Assembly (NCBI GenBank): GCA_002339805.1
Contig: DDKW01000010.1
Span: forward strand, 1 to 38,213
DNA: 38,213 nt
Direction: 5' to 3'
From: Dehalococcoidia bacterium UBA2588
GTDB taxonomy: Bacteria > Chloroflexota > Dehalococcoidia > Lucifugimonadales > UBA3495
Positions within the stretch are counted from its first letter, which is position 1. Each line of letters begins with the position of its first letter. The position numbers were made by a program, and so were the translations under genes. Under the pieces are notes generated by a model that was given only the letters and a program-made list of their open reading frames with translations, did not search any database and had not been told where the DNA came from. This document shows positions 1 through 6,053 of the stretch, piece after piece.

Positions 1-280
1 TAAGAATCCATTTCAAGGATTCATATATAAACGAAGGTTTTAGGTATAAGATCTGGAATATTATGAAGGCTGATAGGATTATAAGTACCTGAGTTTGATT
101 ATATGTCCATGAACTTAAAATGGTTACAATCCATACTGAGTAACCAAGTATTGCTGTGGTGAGAACCTTGGATATTATGTACCCTTTGTCAGGTAATCTA
201 AAAAAGACTTTGTAGCATATTGGGAACCCTGCTAGGCCAAGAATTTGTATTGATACTATCCATAATATTATTTCTAGCAC
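1..280 (-). CDS. DUF2298 (YYY family) membrane protein, N-terminal part, cut by window edge
   Basis: This is an open frame on the minus strand that starts at a GTG (278-280) and runs off the window at position 1, giving about 93 residues. An AAGG lies about 8 nt before the GTG, and the start is 15 bp after the ftsY stop, so the gene is probably co-transcribed with ftsY. The visible part holds two to three hydrophobic segments separated by a short loop reading FFRLPDKGY. The second half of the giant protein at 27906-32246 has the same layout (KFLPDRGYGLVK followed by IGYLLWIL), so I assign it to the DUF2298 family of polytopic membrane proteins. That family is common in Chloroflexota, and its function is unproven. 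It is often found near GT-C glycosyltransferases, so a role in cell-envelope glycan assembly is a guess. Unlike the other copy, this one begins directly with the DUF2298 part. Confidence 0.72.
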   Translation of the reverse strand, partial: MLEIILWIVSIQILGLAGFPICYKVFFRLPDKGYIISKVLTTAILGYSVWIVTILSSWTYNQTQVLIILSAFIIFQILYLKPSFIYESLKWIL

Positions 281-295
281 GTGTAAGCCTTAAAA

Positions 296-1228
296 TTAGA
301 TATCTAGAATAGCTTCTACGAAGTCTTCGGGGTCAAAATAAGCAATGTCCTGCTCAGTCTCTCCGGTCCCTATAAAAATAATAGGTATACCAAGCTCGGA
401 TGTTATGGGGAATACCACACCTCCTTTTGAAGTGCCGTCCAACTTAGTTAAAAATATTCCAGAAGTTTGAGTAGACTCTGTGAAGGCTTTTGCTTGTTCC
501 AGACCATTAAGACCAGTCGTTGCATCTAATACAAGAATGACTTCATGTGGAGCTTCTGAATCATGCTGGCTTAGTATGCGTTTGATTTTTGCTAATTCAT
601 CCATAAGGTTGCTTTTGTTATTCATCCTACCTGCTGTGTCAATTAGTAAGACATCAATTGATCTAGACACGGCGGCTTGATATGAATCATATACTACTGC
701 ACCAGGGTCTGATCCCTGAGGTTGCTTTACTATATCGACTTTAAGCTTCTCCGCCCAATATGTTAGCTGTTCAGAAGCAGCGGCTCTAAAAGTATCTCCG
801 GCACTCAGTAGAACAGTTTTACCTTGTTGAGTAAATAGAGATGCTAGTTTTGCTATACTCGTAGTTTTACCAACTCCGTTTATTCCTACTACAAGGATCA
901 CATAAGGTTTTGCTTCTCTTTTTGAATAGTTATCGTTAGGATCATAATTTAAGGTTTCTATGAGTATGTCTTTTAGAATAGTTATGGAAGTGTGAGAATC
1001 ACTTGTTGAGGCTTGAGACAATCTGTTTCTTACCTGGTCTATTATATTAATGGTCGTTTCATATCCCGCATCAGAACTTAATAATATTTCTTCTAGTAGC
1101 TCTAATTCTTCTTCAGACAAGCTTGGCTTGGTAAATAGATATGGTATCTTTGAAAACCAGCTTTGCTTGCTTTTGATAAGAGCTTTGGATGTTTGTTCTT
1201 TGTTTCCGTTATTTGATTTTTTAAACAT
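296..1228 (-). CDS. ftsY: Signal recognition particle receptor FtsY
   Basis: FtsY is the SRP-receptor GTPase. With the Ffh-4.5S RNA particle it docks ribosomes making membrane proteins at the translocon. The 310-residue protein has a short charged N-terminus, the helical N domain (about 30-100), and the NG GTPase. Visible motifs are the P-loop GINGVGKTT (115-123), DTFRAAA (145-151), DTAGR (197-201) and TKLDG (261-265), followed by SKGG and a C-terminal FIGTGE and DPEDFVEAIL. It lacks the long acidic A domain of enterobacterial FtsY, as in many other bacteria. It starts at an ATG 16 bp after the rnc stop. The rnc-ftsY pairing is common in bacteria and supports a shared transcript with the genes on both sides. 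Confidence 0.97.
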   Translation of the reverse strand: MFKKSNNGNKEQTSKALIKSKQSWFSKIPYLFTKPSLSEEELELLEEILLSSDAGYETTINIIDQVRNRLSQASTSDSHTSITILKDILIETLNYDPNDNYSKREAKPYVILVVGINGVGKTTSIAKLASLFTQQGKTVLLSAGDTFRAAASEQLTYWAEKLKVDIVKQPQGSDPGAVVYDSYQAAVSRSIDVLLIDTAGRMNNKSNLMDELAKIKRILSQHDSEAPHEVILVLDATTGLNGLEQAKAFTESTQTSGIFLTKLDGTSKGGVVFPITSELGIPIIFIGTGETEQDIAYFDPEDFVEAILDI

Positions 1229-1244
1229 GTTTAGTATTTCATCT

Positions 1245-1940
1245 TTACTCGGAATTTAGTTCTTGAAGGGCTAATGAAGCAACTTTAGCTTCTGCTTCAG
1301 ACTTTGATTTTCCTGTTGCTGAAGCGATTATGCGAGAATTGATTTCTACGGCTATCTCGAAAACAGGTTCGTGATCAGGTCCGGATTGTGAGATGAGTTT
1401 GTATTTAGGTAGTTGCTGATAAACTTTTTGCGTAAATTCCTGCAAGTCAGATTTTGGATCGTTACTGTAAAGTTTTTCTAATGAGATGCTTTCAAGTCTA
1501 GATTCAAATGCCTGCAGTATGAATTTTCTGGTCGTGTCAAACCCTTGATCGAGATATATAGCAGCTGTAATTGATTCAAAAATTGCTGCTACTACAGATC
1601 GTTTCTTTGTGCTATTACTTAACCCTTCCCCTTTCCCAGTTATAATATATTTTTCTATTCCTAATTCTCGAGCAACTTTGAAAAGCGATTCCCCTGATAC
1701 TAAATATGATCTCATTTTGGTTAAATCGCCTTCTAAGGTTTCAGGGAACTTGTTAAATAATTGTTCAGCTATTATTTGTCCCAGTATAGAATCTCCCAAA
1801 AACTCTAGTCGTTCATATGATTGAAGGTCAGGATTTGGTTGTTCATTTAGGAAAGACTTATGTGTTACTGCTTGTTCCAGCAAGGTTGCGTCAGTAAATT
1901 TGATATTTAAGGAGTTTTGCAGTTTGTGTAAATCTGTCAA
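1245..1940 (-). CDS. rnc: Ribonuclease III
   Basis: RNase III cleaves double-stranded RNA in rRNA and mRNA processing. The 231-residue protein has the signature ERLEFLGDS (43-51) in the RNase III domain and a C-terminal double-stranded RNA-binding domain (about 160-229) ending SEAEAKVASLALQEL. The frame opens with TTG at 1938-1940. No better ATG fits the normal N-terminus (LQNSLNIKF, LLEQAVTHKS), so TTG is taken as the start, although its ribosome site is weak. One oddity is in the second metal-binding motif. Where most relatives read A-D-x-x-E-A (D114 and E117 of the E. coli enzyme), this protein reads VAAIFES. The Glu is kept but the Asp is Ala. The neighbours are the DsbA-like gene 17 bp upstream and ftsY downstream. 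Confidence 0.95.
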   Translation of the reverse strand: MTDLHKLQNSLNIKFTDATLLEQAVTHKSFLNEQPNPDLQSYERLEFLGDSILGQIIAEQLFNKFPETLEGDLTKMRSYLVSGESLFKVARELGIEKYIITGKGEGLSNSTKKRSVVAAIFESITAAIYLDQGFDTTRKFILQAFESRLESISLEKLYSNDPKSDLQEFTQKVYQQLPKYKLISQSGPDHEPVFEIAVEINSRIIASATGKSKSEAEAKVASLALQELNSE

Positions 1941-1957
1941 TTTGGGCTACTTGTTAC

Positions 1958-2596
1958 CTATACCACACCTAGTGGCCAAGGTGGTTGAGGTCTTTTCATT
2001 TCACCAACGTAATTAAAAGTGCCCATCACTTCCATAAGAGAAGTAAACATTGAGGCACTTTCCTCCTCCGGAGGAATGAACATCTTTAGGAACGTGGATT
2101 GTCCAGATTCAAAATGAAAAGTGGGGACACCGAACGCACCTAGTTCTTCCGAAGCAAAGATGTGACTTTCTCCAATTTCTTGTATGGAATTTATGTCAGG
2201 TAGATCTTTTTTAAACTGCTCCATGTCAGCACCTGACTCTATCGCTGCAGATTCAATTACATCTATGTCGGTAAGGTCTAGTTTTTGTTCATGCCTCTTT
2301 TTTAAGAGGATCATCAAAAAACCTTCAAACAGGTCTGCGCCTTGTTTTTTAACAGCTAGCCCTGCTTGATGGGCTAGTAATGTATTGTCCCGGCCTTGTA
2401 GAACATCGGGGTGTTCCCAATATTTGAAATCATCTGGATTGTTTGCTTGAGCTAATGAAAAAGGCTTCCAGTTGATATTTATATTCCCATCTAAATTTTT
2501 GCGTACTTGCGTTAGCCATACAGCTACGTTGTATACAAATGGTCAACGAAAATCAAAATAAATGGAGAAGTTATAATCCTTTGAGCTTGTAGTCAT
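1958..2596 (-). CDS. DsbA/FrnE-like thioredoxin-fold protein, probable selenoprotein (in-frame TGA = Sec18)
   Basis: The frame begins at an ATG (2594-2596) preceded by a strong Shine-Dalgarno, GGAGGGG (2600-2606). It runs 212 codons with a single in-frame TGA at codon 18 (2543-2545), then stops at 1958. Residues 13-22 read YFDFR-TGA-PFVY. DsbA-like thioredoxin-fold proteins have the nucleophilic Cys here (FDF-x-C-P-x-x). The resolving Cys is absent (Val21), as in one-Cys members. The part after the TGA is well kept: NWKPFSLAQANNP (42-54), the cis-proline motif GVPTF (Pro158), and a C-terminal GEMKRPQPPWP. The hairpin listed separately follows the TGA. TGA is a normal stop in neighbours (nuoD, nuoJ, nuoM, the gene at 24842, gap), so a changed genetic code is unlikely. 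I infer a selenocysteine-dependent thiol-redox protein. Alternatives are a recent nonsense mutation or a Cys-codon sequencing error. The substrate is unknown. An automatic call would keep only 1958-2317. Confidence 0.8.
2498..2539 (-). promoter_or_regulatory. SECIS-like RNA hairpin just downstream of the in-frame TGA
   Basis: In the mRNA, numbering from the base after UGA, bases 4-45 fold as follows. UUUGU (4-8) pairs with GCAAA (41-45), with one U-G wobble. After an A/C mismatch, UAC (10-12) pairs with GUA (37-39). After an AA/CAA internal loop, CG (15-16) pairs with CG (32-33). After a bulged A (31), UAGC (17-20) pairs with GCUA (27-30). The apical loop is UGUAUG, with G at its second position, 22 nt from the UGA. 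Spacing, stem and loop G agree with the general bacterial SECIS description (a stem-loop right after UGA with a G among the first loop bases). The pairing was done by eye and no energy was computed. Confidence 0.6.
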
Positions 2597-2628
2597 GTTC
2601 CCCTCCGTATGAATAGTCTGCGAATATG

Positions 2629-2658
2629 ATTCTAACTTCATTCGAAATTCATTGTCAA
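2629..2658 (-). promoter_or_regulatory. Candidate sigma70-type promoter of the DsbA-like/rnc/ftsY unit
   Basis: On the minus strand a perfect -35, TTGACA (2653-2658), is followed after 18 nt by TAGAAT (2629-2634), a 5/6 match to the -10. Transcription would begin near 2622, leaving about 26 nt before the ATG at 2596, which includes the GGAGG. Its -35 overlaps the -35 of the opposite promoter. Confidence 0.5.
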
Positions 2659-2679
2659 AGAATTACTGTCAAATATAAA
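2652..2679 (+). promoter_or_regulatory. Candidate sigma70-type promoter of the tRNA nucleotidyltransferase gene
   Basis: TTGTCA (2652-2657, 5/6), a 16-nt spacer and TATAAA (2674-2679, 5/6) lie 35 bp ahead of the ATG at 2715. The -35 shares five bases with the divergent promoter on the other strand. Confidence 0.45.
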
Positions 2680-2714
2680 ATGTGACATAGTTAAATGAGA
2701 TATAAGATGAGATT

Positions 2715-3947
2715 ATGGAAATTAGAAGTACAGGTAACCCTATCCATTGGGTGAGAACGCAAATAGGCGACAAATATGCTGAGTTGCTCAGTGAAATTCA
2801 ACGCGCAGCAATAACTTTAGATTTAGAAGTTTTTGTAGTTGGAGGAACAGTTAGAGACTGGGTTTTGGGGAAAGAATTAAAAGATATTGACCTTTCTGTA
2901 ATAGGAGACGCCCTAGTATTAGTCGATGAAATTTCAAAAACTCTTGATATAACTATAGTCAAATATAAAAAATTCCATACAGCCACAATAAAAACTGCAG
3001 AGATAGAGATCGATGTGGTATCTGCTAGATCGGAAATTTATAATTACGGAGGGGCGCTTCCGGAAATAACATTAGGTAACCTGAACGATGATTTAAGACG
3101 TAGAGATTTTTCAATCAATGCTATGGCCATTTCAATGAATACGCCTTATGAATTTATGGATCCATTGAAAGGAATGACCGATTTAGACAAAGGAATAATA
3201 AGGATACTTCATGATCAAAGTTTTATTGATGATCCAACAAGACTTTTCAGAATGTTTAGATATGCAAGTAGATTCGATTTTGCCATCGAGTCCGAAACTT
3301 GTCGGACTGCGGAAACTGCAATTGCTGAGAATTGCCTAACAACTATAAGTAAAGAACGCTTGACTCATGAAATGGTACTGATCCTGAATGAACCTAATAC
3401 TGATTCTGCGGTTAAGTATTTGATTGAGTTTGATGTACTTGGAATTCCGGGTGTTTATAACCCGCTGATATTATTTTCTACAATGAAACAAGAGCTAAAA
3501 TGGGTTGCTTTGATGAGCATGTATGAAAAAAAATATTATGAAATGTTTTTTCAGAAATTTTCACTCGACAGGCAGAATGCAAATGCGATTAAAGAATTCA
3601 TCAATCTTTGTTCAATACTTGACGATAATGATGCTGACTTGCTTAATGAGATGGATATAGGTCGCATGTATTTGTTGCTAAAAGGAATTCCTAGGATAAC
3701 CTTGGACGCTTACGTAATGTGTAATATAAATACGGATTTGGTGAAGTTACTGCAACAATACATGATGTATACTGATCGAGTTAAACTTAATTTGAATGGG
3801 ATGGACTTGATAAATTTAGGAGTGGATAAGAATCAAATTTCTGAAGTGATAGATGTACTGATTATAAAAACCCTGAAAGGTGAAATTTCAAGTAAATCTG
3901 AAGAAGAATTAATTGTTGTTCAATATGTGAACGGATTAAATGATTAA
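2715..3947 (+). CDS. cca: CCA tRNA nucleotidyltransferase / poly(A) polymerase family protein
   Basis: Class II nucleotidyltransferase, which adds or repairs the 3' CCA of tRNA or, in some relatives, adds poly(A). In the 410-residue protein the N-terminal catalytic domain shows VGGTVRDWVLG (about 42-52) and the metal-binding DIDLSV just after it. It is followed by RRDFSINAMA and DPTRLFRMFRYASRF, which mark the fingers and the tRNA-binding neck. The helical C-terminus shows no HD phosphohydrolase motif. Sequence alone does not separate CCA-adding from poly(A) activity, so the symbol is tentative. The gene opens a plus-strand run and is followed without a gap by a small zinc-finger gene. Confidence 0.88.
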   Translation: MEIRSTGNPIHWVRTQIGDKYAELLSEIQRAAITLDLEVFVVGGTVRDWVLGKELKDIDLSVIGDALVLVDEISKTLDITIVKYKKFHTATIKTAEIEIDVVSARSEIYNYGGALPEITLGNLNDDLRRRDFSINAMAISMNTPYEFMDPLKGMTDLDKGIIRILHDQSFIDDPTRLFRMFRYASRFDFAIESETCRTAETAIAENCLTTISKERLTHEMVLILNEPNTDSAVKYLIEFDVLGIPGVYNPLILFSTMKQELKWVALMSMYEKKYYEMFFQKFSLDRQNANAIKEFINLCSILDDNDADLLNEMDIGRMYLLLKGIPRITLDAYVMCNINTDLVKLLQQYMMYTDRVKLNLNGMDLINLGVDKNQISEVIDVLIIKTLKGEISSKSEEELIVVQYVNGLND

Positions 3948-4163
3948 ATGAAAGAACAGACGCCAGATCTGAACTTATGTGCCATGTGTGACAAAGGTCT
4001 AGATGGCCAAAACGAAACTAATTGCCAAAGATGTGGTTGTTTTTTCCATTATTATTGGACGGATTCCCCAGATTATAGATCTTGTGGTGCATTAGCTAGC
4101 CACGATGATGCGTTAGCGATCGTGTTTTTGTGCATTGATTGCATAGCGCATTCAAGAAGTTAG
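3948..4163 (+). CDS. Small cysteine-rich zinc-finger protein, function unknown
   Basis: This 71-residue gene starts at an ATG directly abutting the preceding TAA, so it is probably translated by coupling. Metal-ligand pattern: C11-x2-C14, C26-x2-C29-x-C31, H34, C46, C62-x2-C65. Two outer CxxC knuckles with Cys/His pairs between them resemble cross-brace domains (RING/PHD-like), but H34 is not followed by the x2-C of a PHD finger, so I do not assign a family. There is no signal peptide. WTDSPDYRSC in the middle may form the loop. It lies between a tRNA nucleotidyltransferase and a dehydrogenase. I do not recognise it. The clean start, regular Cys spacing and tight fit between two genes argue that it is real. 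Confidence 0.72.
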   Translation: MKEQTPDLNLCAMCDKGLDGQNETNCQRCGCFFHYYWTDSPDYRSCGALASHDDALAIVFLCIDCIAHSRS

Positions 4164-4174
4164 TAAGGAGAATT

Positions 4175-5212
4175 ATGAAAGCTGTATATATAAACAAACA
4201 TGGAGGAATAGACGTTCTAGAGTATGGAGATGTGCCAGAGCCATCAGTAGGAGTAGGACAAGTAAAAGTCCAAGTAAAGGCAGCTTGTTTAAATAGATTA
4301 GATTTATACACCCGTGAAGGCGACAGAGGATTGCAACGGGATTTCCCTCCTAGTCTTATTCTTGGAGGAGATTGTTCTGGGGATGTAGTAGAAATAGGCG
4401 AAGGAGTGCTGGGATTATCAGTTGGTGATAGAGTAATAGTGTATCCCAAAATGACATGTGGGCAATGTGTTGATTGCCTGTCAGGAAAAGATGATTTGTG
4501 CTCAAGAGCACAGTTTCTGGGAACTGCTTCAAATGGTAGCTATGCGGACTATGTGGTTGTTGATAGTGGTAACGCACATATCATCGGAGACGACATTACT
4601 TATAATATGGCAGCTGCTGTACCAACAACTTTTTTGCCTTGTTGGAACATATTGGTACGCAGAGGTAAATTGAAATCCTGGGAAACTCTTTTGGTTTTAT
4701 CTGCATCTGCAGGAGTAGGCACAGCTGCAATACAATTGGCTAAGAATGTTATTGGTGCGACAGTGTTGACCACCACTAGCAGTGAGGAAAAAGCAAAGCA
4801 AGCCGCAGAAATAGGTGCAGATTTTGTAATTAATTACAAGGAAGAATCTATCAGGGACAGAATTAAAGAAATAACTGGTGGAGCAGGAGTAGATTTCGTA
4901 TTAGATCATGTGGGAGCAGACTTTTTCAAAGATGCTTTCTATTCGTTAAAATCTGGTGGCAGATATGGGATATGTGGCGCGACCACTGGTCTAAGAGCTG
5001 AATTGCATTTAGGTTTGTTATTTTCTAAGCAGATCGATGTTTTTGGTGCTTTTATGGGGTCTAAAAAAGATATGGTAGAAATTACACAAACATTGAATAA
5101 GGGATATATTAATCCTAGCATTCATCATGCATTTCCTCTTTCAGAAACATCAAATGCCCATAAAATGATGGAAGAAACCAATTTCTTTGGCAAAATTATT
5201 ATTAATCCGTAG
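4175..5212 (+). CDS. Zinc-binding medium-chain dehydrogenase / quinone oxidoreductase-like protein
   Basis: Medium-chain dehydrogenase/reductase of 345 residues. The open frame extends upstream, but the ATG at 4175 follows AAGGAG (4165-4170), so this is the start. A structural zinc site is visible: CGQC-x2-C-x7-C (about 92-106). The NAD(P)-binding Rossmann domain shows SASAGVGTAAIQLAK. The catalytic-zinc ligands of true alcohol dehydrogenases are missing: the first Cys position reads ACLNRLDLY and the usual GHE reads GGDCSG. This makes a zinc-independent NADPH:quinone or enoyl reductase activity more likely than alcohol oxidation. The substrate is not predictable. Its last 11 bp overlap the convergent glycosylase gene. 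Confidence 0.88.
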   Translation: MKAVYINKHGGIDVLEYGDVPEPSVGVGQVKVQVKAACLNRLDLYTREGDRGLQRDFPPSLILGGDCSGDVVEIGEGVLGLSVGDRVIVYPKMTCGQCVDCLSGKDDLCSRAQFLGTASNGSYADYVVVDSGNAHIIGDDITYNMAAAVPTTFLPCWNILVRRGKLKSWETLLVLSASAGVGTAAIQLAKNVIGATVLTTTSSEEKAKQAAEIGADFVINYKEESIRDRIKEITGGAGVDFVLDHVGADFFKDAFYSLKSGGRYGICGATTGLRAELHLGLLFSKQIDVFGAFMGSKKDMVEITQTLNKGYINPSIHHAFPLSETSNAHKMMEETNFFGKIIINP

Positions 5213-6053
5213 GTGGACTATCTAATAATCTTCTACCATGGAAAAGATATTGCTGGGAATAGCCTGCGTATTGCCCGAAATATTCATTAGCCCATTTCAG
5301 TAGATTCTGATTTGATGGAGGTGTCTGTTGCGGGAAATACCAATCTACTAAAGCTCGTTTGACCCAAACATCTATAGGGAATGCTTCTAATTTATCTAGT
5401 GAAAATACTAGTACGCAGTCGGCTATCTTAGGCCCTACCCCGCGCAATAACATCAATTGTTGTTTAGCATTGGAATATGTCTCTTCTAATAATTGATTTA
5501 GGTTAAGTTCACCTGTTTGAACTTTGATACCACAGCTTAAAACATATGGAGCTCTGAAACCTAATCCAAGTTTTCTTAGAGTTTTTTCATTACTGTTACT
5601 TATGTCTTCAGATGTAGGAAAGGTATATCGTGAGTCTGATCCCAGTGTTAGCTTTGATCCAAAATAGGTGGACATATTTTCCACCATAAGGGAAATTCTT
5701 TTCATGTTGGTAGTGGAGGAACAAATGAAAGTTACCAGACATTCCCAAGGATCTTGTCGTAATAATCGTAGGCCCCGGTATTTGGATGTCATGGTTCTTA
5801 CTCTTTCATCTTTATTGATATGCCTGTATATGTGTTCAAGGTCATCATCAATGCGCAGATAATTTAGTATAAGATCTTCAGAGTGTAGGCTTGAAGAAGA
5901 ATCTACTAGCAAGGTTTGCCCTTGTTGCTGCATATGTACTAGAAATCCCCCAATAACTCCGGAGTATTTATCGTTAAATTTTCTCCAACGATGAGCCTGC
6001 CCACTTTCTAGGGTTTCTTTCAAATTCAGAGGTTCTTTAAGATCAATGAGCAT
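5202..6053 (-). CDS. 8-oxoguanine DNA glycosylase/AP lyase, OGG1-type (HhH-GPD)
   Basis: Base-excision repair enzyme that removes 8-oxoguanine opposite C. The 283-residue protein has an N-terminal OGG-like beta domain (SGQAHRWRK at 17-25, as in OGG1 relatives). It then has the helix-hairpin-helix-GPD core with LLRGVGPKIADC (202-213), where Lys209 matches the catalytic lysine, and FPIDVWVKR, where Asp228 matches the catalytic Asp. This is closer to the eukaryote-like OGG1 type than to the short archaeal Ogg2 or AGOG. It overlaps the helicase gene upstream by 11 bp, so the two are probably co-transcribed. It also overlaps the convergent dehydrogenase by 11 bp, with no terminator visible between them. 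Confidence 0.9.
   Translation of the reverse strand: MLIDLKEPLNLKETLESGQAHRWRKFNDKYSGVIGGFLVHMQQQGQTLLVDSSSSLHSEDLILNYLRIDDDLEHIYRHINKDERVRTMTSKYRGLRLLRQDPWECLVTFICSSTTNMKRISLMVENMSTYFGSKLTLGSDSRYTFPTSEDISNSNEKTLRKLGLGFRAPYVLSCGIKVQTGELNLNQLLEETYSNAKQQLMLLRGVGPKIADCVLVFSLDKLEAFPIDVWVKRALVDWYFPQQTPPSNQNLLKWANEYFGQYAGYSQQYLFHGRRLLDSPPTD

Noticed and set aside
1958..2317. Independent 119-residue gene starting at a TTG near 2317
   Set aside because: It has no ribosome site, and the same frame upstream codes for the family-typical N-terminal half starting at an ATG with GGAGG. It is the C-terminal half of the TGA-containing gene.
2543..2545. TGA as a simple nonsense mutation (pseudogene) or altered genetic code
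   Set aside because: A single TGA exactly at the catalytic Cys column, an intact frame after it and the hairpin favour Sec. Neighbouring genes use TGA as a stop. A pseudogene or read error cannot be fully excluded from sequence alone.
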